The notes: generated by a model not told the origin, from the sequence alone. A DNA stretch of 64,000 bases from Globodera rostochiensis (GCA_018350325.1 JAEVLN010000001.1:423501-487500); one strand, 5' to 3'. Shown: positions 1 to 14,700, numbered from the stretch's first letter. Made by a program: numbers and translations.

Positions 1-1129
1 TACCATGAAAATGGTCCGTTGGAAGAGTTGCCAAGTGTCGAAGAGATGGAAAATGAAGTAAAAATGCCGTTTTGGTCCTGAGCATTGCTTTCTGTTCCTA
101 AGGGATGGACGCGGCTTCTTGATCAAAAACTGCCTCTTTTTGCTTTCCCCGATGCTTCCTTTGCCTTGCAAATTCAGCATGACGCAGTTGACAGTTACCT
201 TCTGTTCATCACCAAAGAGGGTGAGTTGAGTTCAAAAATAAAACGCAATTACTTATAATGACATAACAGATGACGGGAAGCCGAAACTGTGTTTGGAGCT
301 CCCTTTATACGCCGAAAGCGCCGAAGATCTCTCTCTAATCCGTTTCTGGCTTCTTCAGCTTTCTCGCGTCCATTTTTGGTGGATGGACTTGGGTTTGAGA
401 ACATTACTGGTCCTAAAGTATGCTCTTTTATGCGTTTCGTTTTCTTTAGGTCGCTTCTTCTTCAATCCTGATATGGTCAGCGCTCTTCTGTCCCCGTCAA
501 GAAAGGCCCGGTCACTCCGTTCTCGGCCGTTCGACCTCCACAGTCACCAATTGTCGCTCAAAGTTGGCGTGCCCGACGAGCTTCACAACGGACGCTTTCT
601 GCGATTTGTTTCGACTTGTGTAACGACCGGTTATCTGACGCTTCGTTGTGGAATTTACTTTGAAGGTATCCTCGACCTGCTCCTGAAGGTGGGATTTACG
701 TTACCAAACTCGTCCTACAGCTCAGCGGAGTTTAGAATGGCTCCCGCATTGGATCGGTCGTGGTCCCTGTTGGGCCTGTTCACTCAACGGTGGAACTGCA
801 GAATCTGATCATTTATGTGAGTGAGAAAAAGCGTGCAAGTCAAAACTGCTTATTTCTAGCATGCTGAGAACGCGTTGAATCCGTTGACCATGGTCGGGAC
901 CATTGAGTTTAACACTGTTGACGATTTTCCATGGCCCGATCTTCGCTCTTCAAAATGTCTCGGAAGGACTGTGGAGAATGACCTCACCCACTCGAAGTAT
1001 TCACTGTCCAACTCGCACCTTCCGAACGTGCGCTTCACCGTCACCATTGGCCATTTGCACGGGAGCAACGAATTCAAACGCTTTTCTATCCAACGGATCG
1101 TCGATAACCCCAAAGAAAGCGTCATTTAA
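1..1129 (+). CDS. 3' part of an unrecognised protein gene, possibly nematode F-box family
   Basis: The gene enters from the left edge. The exons I can join are 82-220, 270-688, 736-816 and 860-1129; GT-AG borders and phases agree at each joint, and the frame ends with a stop at 1127-1129. A polyadenylation-like AATAAA lies near 1337. The layout (an FNPDMV-like motif, then a LLLKNGS / LQNLIIY stretch, then a C-terminal segment with PNVRFTVTI) reminds me of the large F-box-type family expanded in Globodera and Heterodera, but no F-box is inside the window, so this is a weak family guess. Oddity: the frame upstream of the first listed exon has an in-frame TGA at 79-81, after a readable stretch ending KMPFWS. 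That is either an unseen splice or a broken copy. No signal peptide or membrane segment can be judged. Confidence 0.4.
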
Positions 1130-4100
1130 ACCAAACCCTGAAGGAAAATGCATTTACATCCCAGAACAACATTCTTGGTTTACTTCTCCTCTCCGCCTTT
1201 TGTTCCCAAAACAAGTGTTATGGTTGTTTCTTTCTTTTATGTCGATTAGATTATTTTGGGAAAATGCATCAATTTTCCCGATGTCGCGTTCGAAACCCCG
1301 ACATCAACACACAATTTAAATTGTACCTTATTTAAATAAAACTTTCGAATTCTGAATGAGGCAAATTTCGACACAGACGATGGTTGATGGACGCCGTTTG
1401 TCTGTTGTTGTAATGCATGGGTTTTTTGTTGGAGGTTTGCAGTCCGAGGTGGCGATGAAAAAGAGATGAATAGCTGGACGGCGAAGATTAACAAGAAACC
1501 TTTCGACAAATTGTTTAAATTCGGGTACGGAGTTCGAGATTGGTCAAATGGTTAAGTCAGATTCGGGTTCTACGTCCTCGAAACCCCCCAGAAACAACAT
1601 TTTCTTAACTTTAACAAAGGACGAACGTCCGATCAAAATTATTTGATGAAAATTGAAAGGCATTGTCTGCTTGCCCTCACGCCTCGCCCCATCTGCCGCT
1701 CTTTCGGCCTTCTGTCCCCCTCCCCCCTCCCCATTTACCCGTTCGCCCCCCCCCCCCTCTCACTGTTTATCCCATGAAAATATTGTGGCGAATTGCGGAC
1801 GGAAACGGTCGATTCTTTTCATCCCTTTTGAATGATGCGCTGCCGCAGAAGTCAATGGGCGGCGCGGGGGGGGGGGGGCTTATTATTTATGTGTTTGTTG
1901 TCGTTATTTATAGGTGCGCCAATGCAAATGGCCACCCCCCCCCCTTTTTTCTCCTTAAAAAGAGTTCCGGCGGAAGATAAATGCACAGGAAGAAATTAAA
2001 GGAAACTTTGGTCGAAGAGTTAGCGAAAGTTTATGTCATGGAAGCAACGGGGGGGGGGGGGGGTTCGAGCAGTCCCCCCCCCTTCACTTTGCTTTACTTT
2101 CGTTGACTTGGATTGGCCCTCTCAACTCCCTCCCATCAAAGGGCGGGGGCGGGGGGCATTGTGTGCAATGATTGCATAAAAGGGGAAGGAAAGTATTCCG
2201 ATCCGATTTCATCTTTCATTTGTTTCTTTTTGACTTTGGGCAATGAAAGGGAAGAAAGAATAAACTGTGAAGGAAAGGGTTTCGCCGCCGGCGGATGGAA
2301 TTATTTACTTGGACATTATTATGTATTGATGCATTGGATGGCCGAGAGAATATCCATCGGAACTTCGAAAAGATAAAACTGCCGAAATGAATGCAAAGCA
2401 TCCGAAGGGACGAGCGGGCATAAAATGCAAATTCCGGCACTTCGGAGATTCTCAGGTCGCATGGGAAGTGCCAATCGCTTAACGCAAAAGGCTGCGGCGG
2501 ATGACTAAGTTCGCCCCATCGATGCCATTGGATGGGGTCGGGTGGATTTGCCCTCTCCCCTCCCCCTTGCCCAATTTCCTTATTAGCCCAACGAATAATC
2601 CCCCCCCCCTTCCCTCCCAAATGTATAATATTGTTCTTTTTTGCCTACGGCGATCAACTTTTGGGGCATTTGGAATTTGCTTCAAGCAAAAAGCGCTTCA
2701 TTGATACTTTCGTTTCGCCAATGTTTGCTATTTATTCATTGGGTCATTTGAAGGTAAACGCGGCGGCATTTCCTTCTCATTTCCCATTTTTTTGTGCGTT
2801 ACGCAAATATTTGGAGTGATTCCCAAATTGCAATAATAGATTATTTTGACGGGTAATCGAACTTTTTAATGCCTAATCCGTTAGGTTTTAGAATGTGCGT
2901 TTTTCGACATTTCCAATTTCTCCAATGCCGTCAACCGACGAAGGGACGAAGGGTCGCGCATTCCCTCCCCTTTTCCAACAGAGCGATTATCCTCTCCTTG
3001 AGAACGCTTCTTTCCGGATGAATTGGATTGGATTACTCTCTCCCCCCCCCTTCTTTTGCTTTCAATTGTTTCTGGGGAACAATTGGGAAACCGTTCATTC
3101 ACTCTTCTATCACTTTTTGCAAATTTTCCAAATTTACCCTCCCCCCCCCCCACCTCCCATCATTTTTCCATTTATTTTTTTGTCAACGCCGCCGCGATCC
3201 AATCTTCATAGAAATATACATACATATGCATGTTGTTTCCCCGCTTACATCAGAGCATTGATATTTTGAAACTTGAGAGATTAAGCAAATTGGAAGTTAA
3301 AGGCCCTTCCCAAGGCGGCGGCGGGGGGGGGGGGATATTTTCGCCAAAATCTTCATCTAATCCCTCTCTATTCCACCATCTTTCCCAGAACGGAGAGATG
3401 GCGTGCCAAGATAAAGCTGGGAGAGGTTGGAGGAAAGTGGGGATGAGGAACTCGTCCCCGACCCTTCCCCATTCGACTTTGAGCATCCTTCGAGGGAAAA
3501 CTTCCCCCCCCCCCCCCCTCCCCCCCCTACCTTCTGGATCCGCGCGACGACCGACCATTAATCACTGATGGGGTCACATCGAATCTTTCTACCGAATACC
3601 CAAATTCTGAACTCAGAAAATGCTTACAGTGAATGGAAAGGACGTCCAACAACTAATAGTAAGGTGGAAAGGCCGTTTCGAGAATTGATAACAGCAGGCA
3701 ATTCATCTTTTGTGCTTTCATCTTTTACCGGTTGTTGCGTCGACCTCTTCCACAAATCCCCCCCCCCCAATGTCCAGACTCCTCTGAATTGAGAATGCCC
3801 CCCCTCCCCTCCCTCCTCCCGCTTTCCTTCATCCTCTTATCCCCCTCGCCCCTCCCTTCAGGCAGAGCAGAGTGATTACACTGCTCAAGGCCAATGAAGC
3901 GAGTGCCCCAGTTGCCCCTTTCTCATTCTTCCCGATTCCCTGAGGCCCCCTTCCTTCCCAAAAGCTTTTGTTTCCCAAATCCGTTTCTTACAAAGAGCGG
4001 ATTTTGTTGGCAATGGATACGACGGGTCATCGGGTGGGGTACGGAGGATAGAAAGATGGGGGGGGGGGGGGGGGGGAGACGCAGTTGGTGTTTGGTGTGT

Positions 4101-5761
4101 TGTGCCGTTTGCCCATCGGCGGAGGATTACTGTAAGGCCATCGTCCGATAGAGGCCAAGAGAGGGGAGACTCTCTTCTGATTTGATCCCCCCCCCCTCCC
4201 CCCCCCCCCCCTCCCTCCTACGCAATCACAGCGATGTCTGGCTCAGTTGCCCCCCCTACCCCTCATATGCGCTTCTCCATTCCCTCCGCCGACCTCCTCC
4301 ATCACAATGCCCTACTTTAACCTGTCAACTGTTCAGCCGTCAAAGCGACCCCCCCCCCTCCCCCCCCCCCCTTCGCCCACTCTTGGAAGTCCTCTGAATA
4401 AGCAAAATTATTCTCAGCATTATGAAAAAAAGATTCGAAACCCATCAACCAGCTTCGACAAGTCTCAATTCTCCTCGGATTGGTTGCAAATGCCTTTTGA
4501 TGTGTTTCTTCCGGAAGCTTTCCACCTCAAATCTCATGAATCACTTAGCTAACTTCACTTCCATCCATCTTGCCCTCTGCCCCCCTCCCCTTTCTGTTGT
4601 CATTCATCGGTTTGTTCCACTCCATCAAATGCCAATCATCGTCGTGTCCATCCATAACTTTTCCCATCAATTTTCATCAACACCCGAGGCGCGATTAATC
4701 AATCCTATCATCATCTACAACTTTTCTCCATCAATTGGGAGCATTTACCACTTTCCACATGCAATATATTTATGTATGTGTAAGTCATCAATCCCAGTCA
4801 ACCCCTTGGGGGTGATTGATTTATATAAGAGGGGCGAAACGAAGGGCTAACAATAAGCCATAATTCTTTTCTTTTTAACGGTGCGACTTCTCAAAGATTT
4901 ATTTGTTCCTTTTTGTTGGTATTTGGACACTGATAATAAATTGACGATTAATTTGAATTTAGAGTCTCCAGTATCGCCCCACCCAAAAATTTGGCTATTT
5001 TAGTCAAATTTGACAAGCAAAATACTAGCCACGCCATTGCAAATCAACTTGTTTCAAAAAGTTACATGGAATTGTCAAAAAAAAAAAGGTTCACAGTTTT
5101 TAGTCCATAACTTTCGCTTTATACATAGTCATTTGATTTGTACAAGCTTAACTCCTCGGGGAAAAGCCGGAGAGCTTAGAGTCAACGGGCGATTTTGTAG
5201 AGAATTTGTTGGCTATTTTTTTAAATTTTTTCAAAGCCCTCAAGCATTTTTTCCCGTATTTACCCCCATTTTGAGTGTATTTTAGGGCTGCCTGTATCTC
5301 GTAAATCGGCGACCACCCGACCATTAGCCCCTCCCTCAGACTTGGCCCTGACAATTTTTCTTGGGGTTGAATATATTTACCCGGCATCTGCATTAAAGGG
5401 GTCCTAAGTAAGGCTTTTTTCCGTCTCAAGCAAAATGTGAATTTTAAACTTTTGAAATAAACAAATTTTTCCAGTGGTGTCCTTTTTTAGCTTAAGTTTT
5501 TAGCAAGACAAGTCAAAGAACAATTGGTTGTCGGTATTTTTGGCAAATTGACGGTTATTTGGACTTTCAGGGGGTCGCCCGTCGCCCTGCACTTCGCTTC
5601 CTTTCCCCTCTCTATATCTTACCGAATTTGTTGGTTATCACTGCTTAAAATGAGGTTTTTATCGTAAAAAGAAAAGGGATCATAAAAATAAATATAGAAA
5701 AGTTCAATGATTGTTTGCATTTTGCAGGGGAATTTCTTAAATTTGTATAAAAATAATACAA
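1130..5761. other. Non-coding stretch rich in poly-C and poly-G runs
   Basis: No exon with a protein-like frame and usable splice sites was found on either strand. The stretch holds many C or G homopolymers (for example near 1747, 1866, 2050, 3330, 4060, 4200 and 4350), AT-rich filler, and low-complexity open frames caused by the homopolymers. The right end probably contains the promoter and 5' leader of unc-62. Confidence 0.6.
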
Positions 5762-8700
5762 ATGGAGGAACAACAGCCGCCGCCGAATCATTTAATGTAC
5801 CATCTTCTGACCGCCGGCTCTTACGACCAAATGCATTGGGCACAGAATTACCACCAACTCAACGGTTACTCGGCCATCGAATCGGCCAATTGCGCCGCGT
5901 CGACGCCAACATCGGCGGATGCGACAAATCGGACGCATCAATCAATCTTTTGCCCGCAACCGGCCGCCGTCAAATGCGAATCGGTTTGTCGGGGGGGGGG
6001 GGAAGCAAATCTGGATAAAGAAAGGGAGGGGGTCATTAGCATTGCTTAATTGATTGGAGGCAATGAGTCAAAATCAATAATAAGTCTCCGATTATCCGAC
6101 AAATTCACTTTTCCCGAAAATTTCGGAAAGGTAATTGAATTTTTCCTTGCCATGACAAATGTTGTGAGGGGGGGGGGGCTGTGCTTAATTTGTCTCTGTT
6201 TTGTCATGACGAGGTGAAAGCGAAGGAGGAAACGCATACGGTAGCGAAACACCCCCCCCCCCTTCCCATACTAGTGGCGGTGGCTGTCTCAATGGCGTTG
6301 GGCACCCCCTAAACCCCAACGACGGGCGCCTTCCCCCCCCCCCCTCCCCTTTACTAAGAGCAGATGGGAGGGGAGGGGGAGGGAAGGGGAGGGGGGAGAG
6401 GAGGGGGGGGGGTGGCTGGTGGACCGGCCCGGATGATTGATGGCATTGCGATTGGAAGGGACAGCGAAGGGGAGGGGAGGGGGGGGGGTGAAGGAAAGGG
6501 CCGGCCGTTGTCGGAGGATGGCAACGAGATGGGGGGGGGGAGGGGTTTCTCTTTACCGTTTAGGCTTTTTTCAAAGTACAAACAAAAAAACTTCATAAAT
6601 TATAGTCTTCTTTACTGTCCAATTATCATTTTGTGTTTCCTTGTTAGAATTTTCTAGAAGGAAACGCTTTTCAATTCGAAAAACATTGTCTTTATAATTT
6701 GTTTCCTTACTGTGGTTTCTGCCGCTAAATTTATGCCGTCAATCAGATTAATGATGGCTGCAGCCAGCACTTTAATGGGGATTAAGAGCGAAAAGTGGGA
6801 TAATCCCATTTCGCGCCGGAACGGAGTGCCGGGAGGGGGCGGGGGGGGGAGGATGTGCGAGTTGATGGATGACAGACACCCACCCCATCGAAATCACTTC
6901 TGTTGGGATGGAGAGATTGGTTTGGTCGGGATGGATGGAGACGAAAGGGGGGGGGGTGATTAAGTCAGCTGTCTGGGGGTTCAATTCGTTGCCCCCCCCC
7001 CCTCCGGTGGACAATTGTTTTTGGTTGATGAATGGTTTGCATTTTGATGTGCAACGAATGATTGGGTCGACGAGTGTATGTGGCGCGAATCGCAGTGAAT
7101 GTGGCGTTTAGTGAGAAATTCGACACTTTACGGGTGAGTCTGTTCAGGGGGGGGGAAGGCTAATGAGTGCTTTCTGCTCATTTGCCATAATTATGTTGAG
7201 ATTGGTAACATTTAAAGGCAAATTGGGATTGATTTTGTTAGAGCTTTCTTGTCAATAAAAGCGCCGTTTGTTGGTTTGGTTAATCCGTTAAAATCTGCGG
7301 GTTTATCCGTTTTGGTTTTGTCTCCAGTCGTCATCACCGCAACGTTTGTTGGGTCGTCCAATGGTATTCCTTTGCCCGTCCCTTTACCCACAGTTGCCCC
7401 TGAGGGGCGGGGCGAAAGGGGGAGGGATGGATGGGTTGTGGCGGGGGGGGGGCGGGCATCACTTTTACGTGACTCCGAACCGCCGCCACTCAAGTGGAGT
7501 GTCAATCAAACAACGATGGGGAGGAGAGCATTCAACTGCAATTAATTTCACGGAAATATTTATTTTCTGCCACTCATCCATCCTCCCCCCCCCCCCTCCA
7601 ACAATGAGTGACTGACTGATTCGAGTTGATACATGGCGATAGCGATGCTTGATGGCCGGCTGGACGATGAATGATTGCCCCCGCGGGATGGGTCCGCGTG
7701 TGTGATCTATTTGACATGTCCTGACGGCGCGCGGGTCAATTGAGGCGGACGGAGGGCCATCCGTCAAAATCTGTCCCAATCCCCCCGTTCCCCATTTGTC
7801 CGAATGGATTGATTCATTCGATGATTATCTCGAATTTCGTTTAGAATGTCATTTTCCTTTTGGACCATCTCAATCCAGAGAAAGTTGCCGTTGTAATCGC
7901 AACATCAATTGAACTCCTTCAAGCATTGACAGCCTGACAACGTTAGCATCAGACACAGCTTATCATCTCAGCCGGAGATTTATTGCAGGCCATAATTCAC
8001 TCACTCTCTGTGAATTGGACGACGAGGGAATTATCTGCACGACCGATCGCCGTAATCACGCCACACCGGCTCATCCGAATTGGCTGCGATTACCGACCAA
8101 ATAATTGGATTATTGACACATTCATCCGCACAAATCACTGTCATTTCAGGCGAAATGTCGCAACGGGTAAGTGATAGGTGCCTAAATAACTAAAAGAAAT
8201 TAAAATAAAAATGGTAGCGAGAGGTTGTCAATATTTAAGCACGCTGAGGTTTGGCAGTTTAAAATGAGGAATAAAATGCATTTCAAAATTAAAATGGATG
8301 ATCCTTTGGTTTAATTGGATTGTCTGTGACAATTAAACGTAGTGTTGCAGCTTATTGAATTATTTGGGGATTGGACATTCACGCGGTTGCATTTGCTAAT
8401 GAATGTTCTCTCTGAAAGATATCAAAAATTCGGTGAGAGTCTCTGATGAAAGCCGACAGAATTACGTTGACATTTATTTGTCATTTTGTCATTGAGTGAG
8501 TTGTTTTGTGCCACAATATAAATAAAATGTACGATTTTGGACAAAGTGTTCGGTTGCTTCGCCGTCCCTTTCCCCGAAACAATTTCATTCGTCCCTTCCG
8601 TTTTTTTCTTCACAAAAATGACTGTCATCAATCTCTTCTCGCTTATCTCCGCTCGCAACACTCCCCCAATTACTTTGCCTGGACAACCAAATAAATTTGA

Positions 8701-11700
8701 ACTGTTTAATTGCTAATGAAAAAGTAATATTAATAATGCCGGCGAGTGATGCGTCGTTTGACCTTCATCCCATTATTCCCCCCCCCCCCCCCCCCCAAAA
8801 TTCCCGTCTCCCCCCCCCCCTCCCCCTCCCCTCCTCTCCCTCCCCCTTCGGCTCCTCTCTCTTCTCACCCCAAATTCGGCGGCAATTCCTTTTACAAAAA
8901 CCATCGTCGACAATCCCTACCCTCCCTCTGCATTTCTCTAATCTCTTCTGAATGATCTTTACCCGCCCTAAGCGTTCTCTTCCTGATTTGACAATGATCT
9001 CCGAACCTTACGCACTTCATACCATTTGAATTTGCGTTTTTTACAGAAATGATGTCTCATTTGTTCATTTGGTACATAATCTTTTTCGATGGTTGGTGAA
9101 TTGGTAAGCGTAGAATAGTCGTCGTCAACCGGTTTTTATTCACACCAAAATAATGTGCGTGATATGGCCGTGTGATGCTAGGGATTGGGGAAGGACAAAT
9201 TGACGACAGATATGGAAAAGAAACAAAATGTTTTTGCTTTTGGGTAAGCAAAATAATATAATTTAAATAAAACATTTGGTTTAATTAGTTGGGCGTGCGT
9301 CTCACCCACCCATCAGATCGATTGTCTTTTCAATCACTTCGCTCAAGTTTAATCTATTAATAGTGATAGAATAATGATGGCAGCAGCTGTTGCCTAAGCC
9401 AATTAACTATTGGCGAAAGTGAGTGGCGGGGGGGGGGACTGGTGGGTTTAAATTGCACTGACTATTAGAGATTTTGTTGGAAGATTGATTTGCACAGGAT
9501 TAGAATAAATGGGGGTGGAGAATGAATTGAATTTAATTAATAAATGTTCGGATTGGAACTGTTTTTGACTTAAAATAAACGGTCTTTGTAATTTAAACAT
9601 TTGGCTACTTTCAGCAGTATGATCCGTCCGGCTATAACATCACTCCATTGGGAGGCGCGTCCGAAGGCACATCGTCCGCGGGAGAGAGTTCGCAAATGTA
9701 CACGACGACAAGTTCCCTGGATCAACAGCAACATCAATATTCCTCCGCCCTCAATTTGTTTGCTACCGGTGCCTATCCCGCAACGCCGGCCGCTCTAATG
9801 CACTCGGCGATGGGTCCGCTGCTTGGCGGTGGTGGGGCGTTGGGATGCTAAGTGGAAACGAGGAGTCGGAACAACTGAAACGAGACAAGGACCTCATCTA
9901 CAGGCAGGCCACTCGTCCGTCCCCCCTTAACCATGCTGTGCTTTCAGTCACCCGCTCTTCCCGTTGCTTACCGTCCTCTTCCAAAAGTGTGAATTGGCCA
10001 CCTGCACACCTCGAGAGCCGTTTCGCGATGGGGACCAGGTGGACACGTCTCACGTGTGTTCGGCCAATTCGTTCGACGAAGACTTGGCCGAGTTTGCGAA
10101 GACTGTCCAGATTAACAAACCTTACTACGTGCCCAACCCTGAGTTGGATTCGCTCGTAAGAGAAAACATATGGAATCATTTAGTTTAATTCGAAAATTCA
10201 GATGCTGAATTCCATCCAAGTGCTCCGTTATCATTTGCTGGAGTTGGAAAAAGTAAGCGAAACTTTTGACAGACATTCGGCTAATTCTGGAATTCGTGGT
10301 CGTTGGTTCTTCAAAGTAGCCAATAGCAATGAAATTTATGTCCTCTTTATTTCATCCAAATTAACTTCACCTCCCACTTCCCTCATGCATTTACTTCAAA
10401 TTTCCTTTTTTCCGCGGGAAAATGCGAAATGCGATGACCCATTTGATGTTTTAACTGTGGGGGTTGCCTTCCTCATTGGTGCAAATTCCGAGGAGAATTG
10501 CGGCTGGTTGGTGGACACCCCCCCCCCCCATCTCCACCCTCATTACTCAGCAGCGGCGGGCCTTTTTTGAATGCGCAAACGGGCAAAAGAGGAGGGGGGG
10601 GGGGGAGGGGGGGGGGTGTCCTGCAGAGAGGCAAATGAAATGGATGAGGGCGAGGGGGGGGGGGAGGGAATGCAAATGGGATGGGTAGGGGGGGGGGCAC
10701 GAAAATGAGGGAATCGAATGTGTGATGGTATTGAACGAAGAAAAGAGATAAAATATTTTTTCAAACCATCGAATTGGTGCTATTATTTGGGGGTGTAGAG
10801 GGAGTTATTGGTTGTCGTATTACAGTAATCCCTGCTGAAGGATTTGGGAATTATGCAAAAAAAGGGGGGGGGGGACTTTGGACCGTACAAATTAATATAA
10901 GAAAAGAGTTTTTTGTTTGTATTGAGCAAAAGCAAAATAATCTTCGAATAGGTTCACGAACTTTGCGACAATTTCTGCACAAAATACGTCAACAAAATCA
11001 AAGAGCGCACCCAAATGGACATTAACGCGGGGGAACAAGCCCAACCACCGCCCCCCCAGTCGCAACATATTGACCAACTTCCGCAACATCGGCAAATCCA
11101 TCACCAAATGGTCCCCCAAACAGCAAACAACAGCGCGTCGGTGACGACGATGGAGCAGCATCAACAACTTCAGCAACACTTTGGGGGACCTCAATTTGGC
11201 GGTGGTGGAGGAGAACAGATGGCCGCACATATGGAGGTCGGAGACAATTGAATTCAATGGGAAAGTATCACTGAAAAAGCCATTTTTGCTCAAATTCGTT
11301 TGGATTGGAAAAATGTGAATTGGATCATGAATAATCATTTTTCTCAATTTTGTCTTCGTTCAGTCCCTCCAACATCATCAACCGTGTTCATCTACGCCTA
11401 TGCAAATGGGCTTTTTGGACCTCGGCACCAGTGGTGCCACACCTTCGTCCGTTGTAAATAGCAACCCGTCTGCGGTGGGAACCCCGGCGGGGATTGACTT
11501 TGAACAGACAACACATTTCTATGCTCAACAGCAGCACCAATTTGGGAGAACGGCGGCGTTGGGTGGCACGACTTTGGTGGAACAATTCGAAGGGAAGAGG
11601 TAAAATGGGAGGGAAAAGTGTACATAACGCAGGGGTTCAATCACAACTCTTGCAGAAAGTCGCATAAGAAGGCGAAGCTGTCCGGGCAGCAACAGAACGA

Positions 11701-14700
11701 CCCGTCCGCCGATCAGCCGAGTCCCGACACGACGGCACGAGCTGACTCAGCAGGCGACGGTGGCACGGCCTCCCGGAGCAGTACCGCTGCGGCGATGGGC
11801 GGCAATGAGGAGCAACAACAACATTTTAACGGGGAGTTAACAAAGCATCTCCACCAACAGCAGAACAATGTGGACGGGCTGGTGGAGGAGAATGGTGAGT
11901 AAGAGGACCCGATTCCCCCCCTCCCCCTCAACTTTTTATTTTGCATTTTCTGTACGTCTGTCTGTCCTCAGAATATTTATGGTCTTTTATTGGCACACTT
12001 CAGTCAGTCTTTCTTTTACAACACACACAACATTAGTCCAGTCCCTCTGTTATGCTCACTATCACCCAGGGAAATGAGGACAAAAAGTTAGTTGGGTAAA
12101 GTCATAAATCTCCGTGCCATTTTTGACTCCCCCCCCCCCCCCCAACATTTGTTTTTGCATTGACACTATTTGTGAGAGTCTTCATAATTGGGGGGGGGAC
12201 GAAAAAAAGAAATGTCGGCGGCCATTTCGTTCTGTTTAATATAAATCAAAATAAGCAAAGCAACCAATTCAATTTTATATTCTTTTAGCCGATTTTTTGG
12301 ACGCCTAAAGTTAGAAATTGTTACGTAATTAAGAAACTGTCAAAAACACTCAAAAAGATGTGCCAATGCTAAATGAAAGGTCTCTGAGGGGCCCTAATTT
12401 GTAAGGCTTGCCGCATCCATTCACTTTCTCATCTCCAACGTTTCCGCCTCAATGTGCCGCCCATTTCACCAACGCTTCGTGGCTTATCTCGCTGAAATTA
12501 ATTTGTTTTGCGGCTATTTGTGCCACAATATGTTTATCTTCGGCTTATTAGGGCAATTCTCTCGTTGCTTTACGGATGGAATAAGAAAATCGTTCGTTTC
12601 CAACCAAAAAAGTAGCCATTACACGCGTGTTGGTTGCTTCACTCGTTTCTGCCATCTTTCAGAGCTCCGTTCAGAAATGAACGCCTTCGACGGGCCACCC
12701 TTCTCTGTCCCCTCGGGAAACAATGCCAATGCTTCTGCTTCGGGGTTTATCGAACTCGGCATGAAAAAGGCCGAACTTTCTGTCCCTAAGGACAGATGGG
12801 GAAAAAGGACGACGGTTTGTGCGGAAGAAAAGAAAGAAGAAAAAGCTGAAAGTGAGGAAAGCGATGAGACGGTTGAACTTGCCCATCTTCTTTCAACGAC
12901 AGCATCGGCCGAAGGGTTCGACCTGGTCGAGCCTAACTGCTGGTCGTCCTTCTACGGCGTCGATGTCCACTCGCATCTTTGGTTGACCGAAACAGTTCAC
13001 GAACAGCAACATTTCTGTGACAGTGGCCCAGTCTTTGCCGGCACCTTTGACGGTGCTGACCCCATTTTGGACTGTGGGAACTGTTCCCCATCGTCGACAA
13101 CTGACAGAAACTGCGGAGGTGTCGGCTCTGTAAGCAAAAAGCGCGGATGTTTCCCGAAGAACGCGACCAACAAACTGAAGAATTGGCTCTTCGTCAACGT
13201 CACGGTGTGTATGGCGTCTCAAAGTGCCGTTTTGTCGGTTTAGCTTTTGTGTGGTGTTTTGCTCTATCAGTGACTTGCTGACTGTGCTTGTACGTTTTGC
13301 ATTCCCTTCATTCACTTCGTTTCCATTTTTGTTCTGTTTCTGTCTTCTGAACTGACTGATTACCCTTTCCCTTTGGAAGTTTCAATTTTCCTCCCGTCCT
13401 TTGCCAGGCGATGACATCTTTTCCAATTGTGGTGATTCCATGGGGGAGGAGCGCGATTCGGCAGGAAGCGAAGGCGAGCAGAAGCCTTACGTGGGCGGTC
13501 AGAAAAGGTCGGCCGAAGAAAGTGGAAGTGACGGCCATCGGAAAAAGGTGCCCAAAGTGTTTTCCAAGGAGGCCATAAGCAAATTCCGGGCATGGCTCTT
13601 CAACAACATTACGGTACCGTATTCGTTCGTTTGTTGTGCATGTTACTATAGTTACAGTAGTCTTTGTGTGCACGTCAGTCGATTTGTCGTCAACTATTTT
13701 CAACAAAATGGAAAATAAACTCAAAAAACAATTAAATCTTTTTTCAGCATCCGTACCCAACCGAAGAGCAAAAGAAGCAGCTGGCCAATGAGACTGGACT
13801 GACCATTCTGCAGGTGAACAATTGGTACGTTTTTCCATTTCTTTTGTTAAAAGGACGTGCCTCGACCGACCGTCCCCCTAAGGGTGTAATTTGTGTGCCA
13901 TTTTCTCCACAATTTGGTCGGATGTGCCAGCCTAATTGTCGGTTGTCACTTCCCAACCAACCAAAAATTACGCTTCGTTCGGCTGATTGGTTTCTTTAAG
14001 TTCATTTTGCTACGATCGTCAGTCGTTCCATTCACTTTTGCCTTTCATTTGTTTGTCCCAACAAATACACAAAATCGTTCTTTAGTCACAAACGCCCCCC
14101 CTCCCCTCCCCCCGGGGGGTGGGTGTTGGTGAATCTCGCAGGGGCAGAATGATGGATTGCCGTTCCCCCCTCCCCTCGTGCACTGTACCCTCCGGCCCGA
14201 TGGAAAGGATTTCAGAGCCTCCAATTTCTTTCTCCATCTCCACCATCATCTTTCTTCTGCACCAGCCCCTGGGGGGACGAATGAATGGATGATGAATGAG
14301 TTGGGTTGGGTTGGGTGGAGGGCGAAAGTAAAAGGAGGGGGGGGGGGGCACATAGTCGGGGCGGACGAACAGTTGTCAATGGGCTGAATGGATATGGGCA
14401 ATTGGGGGGGGGGGGGAGATGACGAGGGATTTGCATATTTAATACTCTCGAATATTTCCTTTCCCAAAAGTGTTTTGTTTTCGGATGGCCATTCACTAAA
14501 AGCATATAGAAAATAAAATTCGAAGAGTTCATGGAAACTGTTAATAAAATTCTTTTAAAATTACATTAAATTATTATAATGGATTGAATATTGAAAATGC
14601 AAAAATTATTTGAAAAACGATTATTATTTTTTGTTTTCCTTTTTTTGCTGAAATTGGCGATTTTTTATTAACTTTTCTTAAATTGTCGGTTATCGCATAA

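Noticed and set aside
79..81. Selenocysteine reading of the in-frame TGA
   Set aside because: No SECIS-like structure was recognised and the protein is not a known selenoprotein.
9850..9860. Frame break in unc-62 just before the Meis domain
   Set aside because: Resolved, though not uniquely, by an intron 9758-9852 with agreeing phases; total length then closes in frame.
12452..13243. A free-standing 263-codon gene
   Set aside because: Its useful part, 12663-13204, is an unc-62 exon with matching phases; the rest is intron sequence read through.
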